From Anaerolineales bacterium (GTDB taxonomy: Bacteria > Chloroflexota > Anaerolineae > Anaerolineales > DRKV01): a DNA stretch of 40,928 bases. The position numbers were made by a program, and so were the translations under genes. The DNA lies in the NCBI GenBank assembly GCA_024763355.1, contig JANTFR010000003.1, positions 1-40,928 on the forward strand, written 5' to 3'. A model generated the notes under the pieces. That model did no database searches. It was not told the DNA's origin and worked only from the letters and a program-made list of their open reading frames with translations. Position 1 is the first letter of the stretch. Each line of letters opens with the position of its first letter. Of the stretch, positions 1-7,512 are shown in pieces.

Positions 1-644
1 GGCCCGTGAGAGAGATGCCGCATGTCCTCCCGAAAGACCTGCCACTCGGAAGTCTCCTCCGCAGCGGACTCCCTTTGGGCGGCTTGCTGTGCCCCTAGAA
101 TTCCCCACCCCCGGATGTGCAGCCCGGCCTGCCGCAGCAAACCAGGCAATTTGCGTCCCATCCGGATGTCGGCTCCCTGTGCCCGCAGGGAACGCGCCTG
201 CCAGTCGGCGGCCTCCGCCAGGGCGGGAGGGTAGTCAATCCGCCCGCCGTAATCCGGCTCGGCCAGAGCCAGGACGCACCCGCCGGGACGGGTGACGCGG
301 CGCATCTCGCGCAGGGCATCCAGGGGGTCGGGCAGCCACAGCAGGAGGAAGTGGCAGAAGACGATGTCGAAAGCGCCGGAGGGGTAGGGCAGGCGGAGGG
401 CATCCCCCTGGACGCAGGCTGCTTGCGGGGCGTTGCGCGCAGCCAATCGGAGGGCGGGGCGGGCGGCATCCACCCCAAAGAGGCGTAACCCGTCGGTTGG
501 CGGGGTATCCGCCAGAACCGCGCCCGTTCCGCAGCCGACCTCCAAAACGCGGCTGCCCGGCGGAGGGCTGCATTCCTTTAGCAGGTGGAAACGTATCTCC
601 CGCGTCCAGGCGGCCTGTTCCGTGTAGCGGGCGTGCCAGTCCAT
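1..644 (-). CDS. SAM-dependent methyltransferase (3' end cut by window edge)
   Basis: Class I methyltransferase that would transfer a methyl group from S-adenosylmethionine; the substrate cannot be deduced. Read from ATG at 644 on the minus strand; 214 codons are visible and the C-terminus lies outside the window. Residues about 33-41 read VLEVGCGTG (motif I, SAM-binding glycine loop), followed by the acidic strand end FGVDA (about 56-60), QGDALRLPY (about 79-87), FDIVFCHFLLLWL (about 92-104) and RVTRPGG, the order seen in the UbiE/Methyltransf_11 type. The ATG overlaps the stop of the upstream PsiE-like gene as TGATG, so translation is probably coupled. It is the last visible gene of a three-gene minus-strand operon starting at 2364. 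Confidence 0.85.
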   Translation of the reverse strand, partial: MDWHARYTEQAAWTREIRFHLLKECSPPPGSRVLEVGCGTGAVLADTPPTDGLRLFGVDAARPALRLAARNAPQAACVQGDALRLPYPSGAFDIVFCHFLLLWLPDPLDALREMRRVTRPGGCVLALAEPDYGGRIDYPPALAEAADWQARSLRAQGADIRMGRKLPGLLRQAGLHIRGWGILGAQQAAQRESAAEETSEWQVFREDMRHLSHG

Positions 645-1192
645 CAGCGTCCGGAGAGAAGTTCGGCCAGGGAGGGAGTGTCGGCATGTTCGCGGCGCTC
701 GGCGCGCAGTCTGCGGGCCTCCTCCAGCCGCTGCTCGCGCAGGCGGTAGATGCCGCTGACCAGGGCTACCAGCAGCCCGCCCAGAATAACCAGTTCTAGC
801 ATCAACATCAGGAAATGGGCGTCGCGCTGGGTGCCGATGTAACGCGTCCCCTCGGCGGTGATGATGAGCACCCGGCGCACGACCGAGATGAGGCCGACAA
901 TCAGGAAGGGTTCGCTGAACAGGCGGCGCTGGGTGAGGGAAATTTTGACCATCTGCAAAATTTCGGCCAGCATGGAGACCAGCAGAAGGCGGTCGAGCAC
1001 TTCCAGGGCATCCAGCGGGGTCATTCCCTGTATCCAGGGGATGAGAAAGTCCGTCCACACTTCCAGCAGGGCGCCGATGGCGGTCAGCAGGAGAGTCAGC
1101 CCCAGGATGGTGTAAACCAGCAAGTCGGCGTTGTTCCAGATGGTAAGCAGCCGCTGCTGGTAGGAAGGCGGGGTGGGTTCGGAAGGGTTCAT
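644..1192 (-). CDS. PsiE-like integral membrane protein
   Basis: A 182-residue protein with four hydrophobic segments at about 23-44, 66-84, 92-113 and 125-150, and a charged, Arg/Glu-rich cytoplasmic tail (150-175). The central stretch (EVLDRLLLVSMLAEILQMVK, then FLIVGLISVVRRVLI) resembles the phosphate-starvation-inducible PsiE family, whose biochemical role is unknown. The start at 1192 was chosen because ATG 1192-1190 overlaps the upstream stop TGA 1191-1189 (ATGA coupling); longer readings run antisense-like through the upstream gene. It overlaps the methyltransferase downstream in the same way. The family call is moderately secure; function is not known. Confidence 0.75.
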   Translation of the reverse strand: MNPSEPTPPSYQQRLLTIWNNADLLVYTILGLTLLLTAIGALLEVWTDFLIPWIQGMTPLDALEVLDRLLLVSMLAEILQMVKISLTQRRLFSEPFLIVGLISVVRRVLIITAEGTRYIGTQRDAHFLMLMLELVILGGLLVALVSGIYRLREQRLEEARRLRAERREHADTPSLAELLSGR

Positions 1193-2364
1193 GGGGTGGG
1201 GGAGGAGGCGGGGACGAGGCGCTGCCGGATGGTTTCCCAATCTTCGCGCAGGAAGTTCCCCAGGACGCGGTTGACGCCTTGCGCGGGGAGCACGTCGCCG
1301 TCCGGCTCCAGATATAGGCAGGCGCAGGCCGGGGCGGAGGCCGCATCTCCCGCGGCGCGTTCCTCCAGCGTGACGGGATTGGCCTCGCCGTAGGGCACGG
1401 GCAGCCCCCATTTGAGTTCCAGCCCCAGGTCGGCGCTCAGGTCTTGCAAGGGGGCGAGCGCGGGATAGAGAGCGGGGTCGGCGGCGCTCAGGGAGAGGGC
1501 ATTGGCGCCAAGTTCGGCCAGGCGGCGCAGGGTCGCCTCGGCTTGCGGAGTGTTCTCCGGCGTGAGGGTCAGGTGCACGGTGGTAAAGATGTCTTCAGGC
1601 AGGATGGCTTCCAGCGCCTCCCAGGATGCGGGGTCGGCGGGGCGCAGGAGGAAGAGGAGGTGGTCGAGGCCGGTTTGCAGGAGAGCGCGGCGGTAGGCCG
1701 GGTCGCGCAGGCGCAGGCCGAGGCTGCACAGCCCGGTGACCTGTCCGTTGGCCTCGCCGCGAGCGATGAGGGCGGGCAAGTCCTCCCGCAGGGTGGGTTC
1801 GCCGCCGGTGAAGACGACGTGGGGGATGCCGGCCTGCCAACTTTTGTCGAGAATGGTCTCCCACTCCCCGGTGGAGAGTTCGCGGTCTACGCGTTTGGCG
1901 GGGGCGTATTCCGCGGGAATCCCCTCCGGCAGGCGGTAGGTGAGGGCGCAGTCCAGGCGCAGAGGGGCGCTCAGGCTGGCGAGCGTTTCCGCTTCGGCGC
2001 TTTCCAGATAGAGGTCGGGGGCCAGGTCGGGCGTTTCCAGCAGGGTGCGAATGCGCTCCTGGAACTGCGTGTAGTCATCAAGCGCCTGCTGCCGGGAGAT
2101 GTGGTAGCGGCGGGTCATATCGGCGGCGGTCTCTTCGGCGTGGTGCCCCTGGACGAAGTGGTAAGCGTACTCGGCGGCGGTGGGGTTGAGGTACAGCACG
2201 GTGGCGGCGTCCAGGATGAGCAGGCCGCTCCCGTCGGCCTCCAGGCGCAGGTGAAGACGGTAGGGGCGGCCATCCTGCGTCTCGGCGGCGGTGGTGTACA
2301 CCCCTGGGGCGGGGGGCGGCGGGGGGGCGAGCAGGCGGGCAATCGCTTCTCGGATGCTGGTCAT
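1189..2364 (-). CDS. PqqD-like / radical-SAM-fold protein lacking cluster cysteines
   Basis: A 391-residue protein. Residues about 35-110 look like a PqqD-type peptide-binding domain (LILDAATVLYLNPTAAEYAY, then a helical tail). From about 135 it follows a radical SAM barrel: the HVVFTGGEPTLREDL stretch (183-197) contains the GGEP motif that contacts SAM. Where CX3CX2C should bind the [4Fe-4S] cluster it reads DCALTYRLPEGIPAEYAP (138-155), with only one Cys. A C-terminal ACACLYLEPDGDV segment resembles the SPASM-like end of such enzymes. Known family members need the cluster, so this copy is probably catalytically changed or a binding protein. Start ATG 2364 has a GGAGAAG ribosome site just upstream. 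First gene of the operon continuing to 1. Confidence 0.75.
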   Translation of the reverse strand: MTSIREAIARLLAPPPPPAPGVYTTAAETQDGRPYRLHLRLEADGSGLLILDAATVLYLNPTAAEYAYHFVQGHHAEETAADMTRRYHISRQQALDDYTQFQERIRTLLETPDLAPDLYLESAEAETLASLSAPLRLDCALTYRLPEGIPAEYAPAKRVDRELSTGEWETILDKSWQAGIPHVVFTGGEPTLREDLPALIARGEANGQVTGLCSLGLRLRDPAYRRALLQTGLDHLLFLLRPADPASWEALEAILPEDIFTTVHLTLTPENTPQAEATLRRLAELGANALSLSAADPALYPALAPLQDLSADLGLELKWGLPVPYGEANPVTLEERAAGDAASAPACACLYLEPDGDVLPAQGVNRVLGNFLREDWETIRQRLVPASSPTP

Positions 2365-2421
2365 ATCGGTCTTCTCCGGTGGATGTTTTTGAAATTATAC
2401 CTGAATGCGGGAAATTTAACG

Positions 2422-2453
2422 CAAAAAGCCGCAGGTCGGGGAGACCGCGGCTT
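2422..2453 (-). terminator. Rho-independent terminator of tRNA-Glu
   Basis: On the minus strand, directly after the tRNA CCA end, AAGCCGC and GGTC pair with GACC and GCGGCTT across a 5-nt loop, with one bulged base, and a run of T follows (plus-strand A run 2423-2427). Confidence 0.8.
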
Positions 2454-2455
2454 GG

Positions 2456-2531
2456 TGGTGCCCCCAACGAGGTTCGAACTCGTGTTTCGGCCTTGAGAGG
2501 GCCGCGTCCTGGGCCACTAGACGATGGGGGC
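2456..2531 (-). tRNA. tRNA-Glu (anticodon CTC)
   Basis: Minus-strand cloverleaf: acceptor GCCCCCA at 2531-2525 pairs with TGGGGGC at 2466-2460, the discriminator is A (2459) and CCA is encoded (2458-2456). The anticodon arm is CGGCC-CTCTCAA-GGCCG, so the anticodon is CTC. The T arm contains GTTCGAAC. It has a near-consensus promoter upstream and a terminator downstream, so it is a single-gene transcript. Confidence 0.95.
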
Positions 2532-2543
2532 GGAGCGGGCAGG

Positions 2544-2572
2544 ATTTTACCACAAGGGGGCGGCGCAGTCAA
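2544..2572 (-). promoter_or_regulatory. Sigma70-type promoter for tRNA-Glu
   Basis: Minus strand: -35 TTGACT (2572-2567), 17-nt spacer, -10 TAAAAT (2549-2544). The predicted start lies a few bases before the tRNA 5' end at 2531. Confidence 0.8.
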
Positions 2573-2595
2573 CGGAAATTTTGGCCGAAAAAACG

Positions 2596-2628
2596 AGGTG
2601 ACAGTCACTTCGCAAGTGACTGTCACCT
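2596..2628. repeat. 33-bp perfect palindrome (15-3-15)
   Basis: Arms 2596-2610 (AGGTGACAGTCACTT) and 2614-2628 are exactly complementary around CGC. Each arm is itself nearly palindromic, giving fourfold quasi-symmetry. On the minus strand it is followed by CG and six T, so it could act as a terminator, but no minus gene ends here. It sits between the divergent tRNA-Glu promoter and the gene at 2664, and may be an operator or a mobile palindrome. A palindrome of the same geometry lies at 38536-38568. Confidence 0.85.
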
Positions 2629-2656
2629 GACGCCCTGCCCCAACCAATGCTATAAT
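2627..2656 (+). promoter_or_regulatory. Probable promoter giving a near-leaderless mRNA
   Basis: -10 TATAAT at 2651-2656 with a weak -35 (CTGACG, 2627-2632, 18-nt spacer). The first in-frame ATG that can be transcribed lies at 2664, seven bases after the -10, so the transcript would begin at or very near the start codon. Confidence 0.6.
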
Positions 2657-2663
2657 GCCTTCC

Positions 2664-3005
2664 ATGAAAACCCCAGACGGAAGAGAATGCAAATACTTCT
2701 ACGGAGACTACTACCGCGGGCGGGAACACGAGGAATGCCGCCTTCTGAAAGCCCACGACATCCCCTGGACGCCCGACCTGTGCGCTGCCTGTCCCGTCCC
2801 CGACATCCTGCGCGCCAACGCCTGCACCTACATGGAACTGCGCCCCGTATTGCAGCGCAGTCTCCTGCCCCCCTGGAAGCGGCAGGTGCGCGTCACGGCA
2901 TTTTGCCGCAAGACCAGCCGCCCGGTAGCCGAGCCGGAGGTCGGCTGCGGAGAATGCCATACCCTCCCCGAAGCCTTTCTCCACATCGGAGACGACCATC
3001 CATGA
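2664..3005 (+). CDS. Small cysteine-rich protein, probable metal binder
   Basis: A 113-residue soluble protein of unknown function. It has eight cysteines arranged as CKYFYGDYYRG, EECRLL, LCAACPVP, NACTY, FCRKT and GCGECH, which suggests one or two zinc or iron-sulfur sites. The start was set at ATG 2664 rather than ATG 2655, because the -10 box TATAAT covers 2651-2656 and an mRNA could not include 2655. No ribosome site precedes 2664, in keeping with a leaderless transcript. The stop overlaps the ATG of the HAD gene (ATGA), so the two are coupled. I do not recognise a named family. Confidence 0.8.
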   Translation: MKTPDGRECKYFYGDYYRGREHEECRLLKAHDIPWTPDLCAACPVPDILRANACTYMELRPVLQRSLLPPWKRQVRVTAFCRKTSRPVAEPEVGCGECHTLPEAFLHIGDDHP

Positions 3006-4222
3006 CCTTTACCCTGCTCCTCGACCTCGACGACACTCTCCTCGACAACGACATGGATGCCTTCGTCCCGGCGTACCTTCAGGCGCTCTCCGGGCACATG
3101 GCGCGGCACAGCCCTCCGCAGCGCTTTGCCCAGACCCTCATGGCGGCCACCGAGGCGATGATGGCAAACCGCCGTCCCGACCGCACCCTCGAAGAGACCT
3201 TCGCCGAGGCCTTCTATCCCGCCCTGGGCCTCTCTCCCGAAGCCCTCCGCCCGGACATCGAAACCTTTTACCGGGAAGTCTTTCCCGCCCTGCGGCAGGT
3301 GACACGTCCCCGCCCGGCTGCTCCCGCCCTGGTGGAGGCCGCCCTGGAGCGCGGATGGCGTCTCGCGATTGCTACCAATCCCCTTTTCCCCCGCACGGCT
3401 GTGGAGCAGCGTCTTGCCTGGGCCGGTCTCCCGGTGGAAGAATACCCCTACGCCCTGGTGACCTCTTTCGAGACCTTTCACTTCACCAAATCCACCCCCG
3501 CCTACTACGCCGAAGTGCTGGGAAGATTGGGATGGCCGCAAGGCCCCCTCCTGATGGCGGGGAATGACCTTGATTTGGATGTGCGACCCGCCCAAAAAGC
3601 GGGATTGCCCGTATTTTGGGTGACCGCCTTCCCCGAAGGCGGTACGAACCCCCTTTTGGTGGATGGCCGCGGCCCCCTCGATTCCCTGCTTTCCTGGCTG
3701 GGTGCCCGTCCCCCTGCTTCTCTCGCGGGGCGTTTTGAAACCCTGGATGCCGCCCTCGCCGCCCTGCGCGTTACCCCCGCCGTGCTGGATACCTGGACAC
3801 GCCGCCTTTCCCCCGAGGTCTGGAGCGTCTCTCCCGCTGAAGGCTGGAGCCTTGTCGAAACCATCTGCCACCTGCGCGACGCCGATTTGGAAGTCAACCT
3901 GCCGCGCCTGCAAACCACCCTGCGGGAGGACAACCCCTTCCTGCCCGCCGTGGACGCGGATTCCTGGGTGGAGGCGCGCAAGTACCGCTGCGAAAACGGC
4001 CCCGATGCAGCGCGCCGCTTTATCGAAGTTCGCATGGGCTTGCTGGCTTTGCTGGATGCGCTTTCCCCGCAAGATTTTCGACGTCCCGTGCGGCACGGCA
4101 TTTTTGGCCCCACCACCTTGGGGGAACTGGTAATTTTCATGGCCGGGCACGACCGGATGCACCTGCGGTCGCTCCACGCGCTCATCTCACCGCGGATTGC
4201 AGCGCGCCAGGGCGCATCCTGA
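3002..4222 (+). CDS. HAD-family hydrolase fused to a DinB-like domain
   Basis: A 406-residue protein in two parts. Residues 1-~245 are a haloacid-dehalogenase-type phosphatase: motif I LLLDLDDTLLD (DxDxT nucleophile, about 5-15), motif II IATNP, motif III Lys region and motif IV GNDLDLDVRPAQKAG. Residues ~260-400 look like a DinB/DUF664 four-helix domain, with conserved His in CHLRDAD and AGHDRMHLRSLH, which in that superfamily bind a divalent metal. DinB-like proteins are often thiol or bacillithiol-linked transferases; what the fusion does is unknown. The start at 3002 overlaps the previous stop (ATGA). Confidence 0.82.
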   Translation: MTFTLLLDLDDTLLDNDMDAFVPAYLQALSGHMARHSPPQRFAQTLMAATEAMMANRRPDRTLEETFAEAFYPALGLSPEALRPDIETFYREVFPALRQVTRPRPAAPALVEAALERGWRLAIATNPLFPRTAVEQRLAWAGLPVEEYPYALVTSFETFHFTKSTPAYYAEVLGRLGWPQGPLLMAGNDLDLDVRPAQKAGLPVFWVTAFPEGGTNPLLVDGRGPLDSLLSWLGARPPASLAGRFETLDAALAALRVTPAVLDTWTRRLSPEVWSVSPAEGWSLVETICHLRDADLEVNLPRLQTTLREDNPFLPAVDADSWVEARKYRCENGPDAARRFIEVRMGLLALLDALSPQDFRRPVRHGIFGPTTLGELVIFMAGHDRMHLRSLHALISPRIAARQGAS

Positions 4223-4298
4223 GCGGGGGAAAAGTGTTGTACTCCCCGCAGACCGCCCTTGTTTCCCCGGAAAAGCATCTTCGCAAGGAGATTTTTGG

Positions 4299-5414
4299 AT
4301 GACCAGATACGCACACATTACCGGCTGGGGGGCCGCCGTGCCGGAAAAAATCCTGACCAATGACGACCTGGCCCAAATCGTGGAGACCAGCGACGAGTGG
4401 ATTCGTTCCCGCACCGGCATTCGCGAACGGCGCATCGCTGCTCCTGAGGAGAGCACCGCTACCCTGGCGAGCGAGGCGGCCTTGAAGGCGCTGGAAGTAG
4501 CCAGCATCTCTCCCTCCCAGGTGGATTTGATAATCGTGGCGAGTTCTTCGCCGGAATATCTTTTCCCCGCCACCGCCTGTCTGGTGCAAGACCACATCGG
4601 GGCAGACAAAGCCGGCGCTTTCGACCTTTCCGCCGCCTGCACCGGCTTCATCTACGCCCTGAACATGGCCGCCTCCCAGATTCGCACCGGGGCGATTGAC
4701 ACTGCCGTGGTCATCGGGGCTGAGACTCTCTCCCGCCTGGTGAACTGGGAAGACCGCAACACCTGCATCCTCTTCGGGGATGGGGCGGGGGCCTTCGTCT
4801 TGCAGGCCTGCGAGGAGCCTGGCGGGGTGATGAGCGCCGTGATGCGTTCCGACGGCTCCGGGGCCAAATTGCTCATGTTGCCCGCCGGCGGGAGCCGCTA
4901 TCCCGCTACGACGGAGACGGTCCGCAAGGGGATGCACTACATCCAGATGAGCGGGCGGGAGGTCTTCCGCTTTGCGACCCGCGTCATGGCGCAGGCCACC
5001 CGCGAGGTCGTCGAGAAGGCCGGGCTGACCCTGGAAGATGTGAATCTGATTGTGCCGCACCAGGCCAATCAGCGGATTATCGATGCCGCTGCCCGCGGCC
5101 TGAAACTGCCCGCCGACCGCTTTATGGTCAACCTGGAGCGTTACGGGAACACCTCTACGGCCTCCATCCCCATCGCCGCCGTGGAAGCGGTCGAGAAGGG
5201 CCGCCTGCGCCCCGGCGACCACGTGGTATTCGTCGGCTTTGGGGGGGGATTGACGTGGGGCGCGTTGCTGGCGCAATGGAGCGGCCCCCTGGCCGAGCGG
5301 CCTGCCCGCCGCGTGCCGGAGATACCGCGTCTCCATCGGGCGCGTGGCCTGATGCGCCGGGCGCGCCGCTTTGTGGAAGGCCTCATCTGGGGGCGTTATC
5401 CTGACGAGAAGTGA
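4299..5414 (+). CDS. fabH: 3-oxoacyl-ACP synthase III
   Basis: Condenses acyl-CoA with malonyl-ACP to begin fatty-acid synthesis; cytoplasmic thiolase-fold dimer. The full triad is visible: Cys114 in DLSAACTGF, His254 in VPHQANQRI and Asn284 in RYGNTSTASIP, with the glycine-rich VFVGFGGGLTWG near the end of the fold. Total 371 residues, about 40 more than usual, because of an Arg-rich C-terminal tail (about 328-371) outside the fold. Start ATG 4299 has AAGGAG at 4285-4290, eight bases upstream; earlier in-frame codons lack one. It is downstream of the HAD-DinB gene with a 76-bp gap. No acp or fabD neighbour is visible. Confidence 0.95.
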   Translation: MTRYAHITGWGAAVPEKILTNDDLAQIVETSDEWIRSRTGIRERRIAAPEESTATLASEAALKALEVASISPSQVDLIIVASSSPEYLFPATACLVQDHIGADKAGAFDLSAACTGFIYALNMAASQIRTGAIDTAVVIGAETLSRLVNWEDRNTCILFGDGAGAFVLQACEEPGGVMSAVMRSDGSGAKLLMLPAGGSRYPATTETVRKGMHYIQMSGREVFRFATRVMAQATREVVEKAGLTLEDVNLIVPHQANQRIIDAAARGLKLPADRFMVNLERYGNTSTASIPIAAVEAVEKGRLRPGDHVVFVGFGGGLTWGALLAQWSGPLAERPARRVPEIPRLHRARGLMRRARRFVEGLIWGRYPDEK

Positions 5415-5444
5415 TGAGCGCTCCTGAGGTGGGGTAAGACTTCG

Positions 5445-5486
5445 CCGGGAGTTTTGGGAAATCTGTCTGTTCCCGAAACTCCCCGG
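5445..5486. repeat. Inverted repeat after fabH
   Basis: CCGGGAGTTTTGGGAA (5445-5460) pairs with 5470-5486 through one G:T pair and one bulged C, around a 9-nt loop. No T run follows, so it is at best a weak terminator for fabH. Confidence 0.6.
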
Positions 5487-5570
5487 AATAGATGCGTTTT
5501 ACGAACGCCAAGAGGGGGAAAGGTTGGCTATCAGTCGCCGCGTTTCTAACAAAATTGTCCGTCTCGGTAC

Positions 5571-5599
5571 TTGAATATGGTGCGATTTGTGAGTAGAAT
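5571..5599 (+). promoter_or_regulatory. Sigma70-type promoter for the lamin-tail protein gene
   Basis: -35 TTGAAT (5571-5576), 17-nt spacer, -10 TAGAAT (5594-5599). The predicted start near 5606 gives a leader of about 60 nt to ATG 5667. Confidence 0.65.
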
Positions 5600-5666
5600 A
5601 AAGTTGCGTTGTCTGTGGTAACGCCTTGACGGGATGAATGGCTGGTCAATTTAAGGAGGCGGTGTG

Positions 5667-7454
5667 ATGAAAGCAGGTATTTTGCGATTTGTGTTTGTGT
5701 TGTTTCTGGCGGGAGGCATTCTGTGGGGAGGCTATTTTGTCCTCTCCGCACATGCCGCCACGTACGGGGATGTGGTCATCAGTGAAATCATGTACGACCC
5801 GATTGGCGCAGAGCCGGATACTGAGTGGGTGGAACTCTACAACCCCGGCAGCGCTTCCGTGGACGTGGGCGGCTGGGTGTTGAGTGATACGGAGGGGACT
5901 TGCACCATTCCCTCCGGGACGAGCATCGCGGCGGGGGGCTTTTTGGTGGTTTCTCAGGCGGCGTTGAGCGATACCGATTTCATCACTATCACTAAAGTCG
6001 TCTGCACGCCCAGCGGGACGTTTGAACTGGGAGACGGCACCGGCTTCGGCACCGCTGCGGACGAATTGGCCTTGTTCAACGCCTCGGGCGAGCGCGTTTT
6101 CGGCAGTTTGGCGCTGCCTTATCCCGATATGGATGCCGGTTCTAATCAGGGCAATTCCATTGGGCTGGTTTACCCCCTGGCTGGCTGGAGCAGCGATACC
6201 GCCGACTGGGCTGTGGAAACCACAGTTGTATCCAGTACCAACTATGCTCACCACACCGCAGGCGCGCCTAACGACGGCTGGAGCGGCTACATGACCACAA
6301 ACCACACCATCACTGCCGACGGCACGGTCAACGTGGGAACCGAGTGGCAGGCCAACGGCGAGCAACTCGGCAGCGCCGATTCGGTGGATTTCTACGTTAC
6401 CTGGGACGCAGACTACATCTACGTGGGCATGGTGGGTGGGAATACAGGCTCCGACAAGTACAACGTGTTGATTGACACCGACCCCCTGGACGAGGGCGCG
6501 GACAACAGCGGAAATACCACCCCGAATTATTGCGGGGCGACCTTCGCGGAGGACGGCAAGCCCGATTATGCCATCCAACTGTACCCCGGAAACATGGCGC
6601 GTGCCCAGGCCACCGGGTCCTCCTGGATTAACTGGACGCCTAGCGACAGTGGCGGGAACATGGGAACCAATCAGGTGGAGTTTTACATTCAGAAAAGCGA
6701 CCTGGGACTGACCAGCAGCGACCCGGTGGGCTTTTACCTGTATGCCTGCAACAGCGGCGACCGCGTCTGGGCTGCCTGGCCGCCGGAAAACGAGGTAGAT
6801 ACCACCAACGTGGTCACCCAAACCACCCGTGTGGTCTTCGAGAATACCCTGGCTAACCGTTCTCCGCGCTACGAAGGTTCCATGCGCGGTGCACAGACGG
6901 TTGCCGCCGACACCACAGGTGAAAAATTGTTCTTTGACGATGCCAGCGGCGCTGTGGATTACTACGCCCGCTTGTATGTGACCACTGCCGGCGGGGGTTC
7001 CTGCACCGTGAAAGTTACTACTCGAGGCAATGCGTTGGCAACTCGGCTGGATGGCGGTTTGCGGCGTTTGTACACCATTACTCCCCAAAATTGTACTGGC
7101 TTGGCAGCAAGGATTAACCTTAAATTCAACGATGGTGCAATGAACGGCGCGCCGGATGAGTACCGGGGTGCACATCCAGATACTACCCAGTTGTACCGCT
7201 GGGACGGAACGGCTTGGACGGTAATTACATCAACTTATGATATAAACAACAAGGTCATATACACTAACGACGCGCAAAGTTCTTTCTCCCCTTGGACGGC
7301 GGGCGACCCCACTAATGCCAGCGCCCCTACCGCCATCACGCTGCAAACCTTCCGGGCTGAGGGCGGGCTTCCCCTTGCCCTTTCCCTGGGGCTGCTCTTC
7401 GGGCTGGCGGTGATTCTGGTGGGACTGCGCCTGTACCGGCGGCGCACCGTTTGA
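5667..7454 (+). CDS. Secreted lamin-tail-domain protein with C-terminal membrane anchor
   Basis: A 595-residue extracellular protein. Residues 1-~30 are a signal peptide ending around SAHAA. An LTD (lamin-tail) domain follows at about 34-180 (VVISEIMYDPIG, EWVELYNPG, VGGWVLSDTEG). Residues about 205-390 contain a CBM9/DOMON-like beta-sandwich (VDFYVTWDADYIYVGMVGG). The end has one TM helix (about 565-588) followed by RLYRRRTV, which would hold the protein in the membrane facing outward. Start ATG 5667 was preferred to GTG 5664 because AAGGAGG (5653-5659) is seven bases away. It shares LTD and CBM9-like modules with the 1338-residue protein at 13099. Function unknown; surface binding is plausible. 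Confidence 0.85.
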   Translation: MKAGILRFVFVLFLAGGILWGGYFVLSAHAATYGDVVISEIMYDPIGAEPDTEWVELYNPGSASVDVGGWVLSDTEGTCTIPSGTSIAAGGFLVVSQAALSDTDFITITKVVCTPSGTFELGDGTGFGTAADELALFNASGERVFGSLALPYPDMDAGSNQGNSIGLVYPLAGWSSDTADWAVETTVVSSTNYAHHTAGAPNDGWSGYMTTNHTITADGTVNVGTEWQANGEQLGSADSVDFYVTWDADYIYVGMVGGNTGSDKYNVLIDTDPLDEGADNSGNTTPNYCGATFAEDGKPDYAIQLYPGNMARAQATGSSWINWTPSDSGGNMGTNQVEFYIQKSDLGLTSSDPVGFYLYACNSGDRVWAAWPPENEVDTTNVVTQTTRVVFENTLANRSPRYEGSMRGAQTVAADTTGEKLFFDDASGAVDYYARLYVTTAGGGSCTVKVTTRGNALATRLDGGLRRLYTITPQNCTGLAARINLKFNDGAMNGAPDEYRGAHPDTTQLYRWDGTAWTVITSTYDINNKVIYTNDAQSSFSPWTAGDPTNASAPTAITLQTFRAEGGLPLALSLGLLFGLAVILVGLRLYRRRTV

Positions 7455-7477
7455 GTTGCCTGTTCCCCCGTGTTATG

Positions 7478-7507
7478 CAGGCGGCGGCCTCTTCTGGCCG
7501 CCGCCTG
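7478..7507. terminator. Hairpin between convergent genes
   Basis: A perfect 12-bp GC stem (CAGGCGGCGGCC and complement) with a TCTTCT loop, lying between the stops at 7454 (plus) and 7513 (minus). There is no T run on either side, so it may act as a bidirectional stop or mRNA 3'-end stabiliser. Confidence 0.6.
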
Positions 7508-7512
7508 TCGCG

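Noticed and set aside
95-687. Open frames of 127 and 150 codons at the window start
   Set aside because: They are out of frame with VLEVGCGTG; the true gene is the frame that runs off the window edge.
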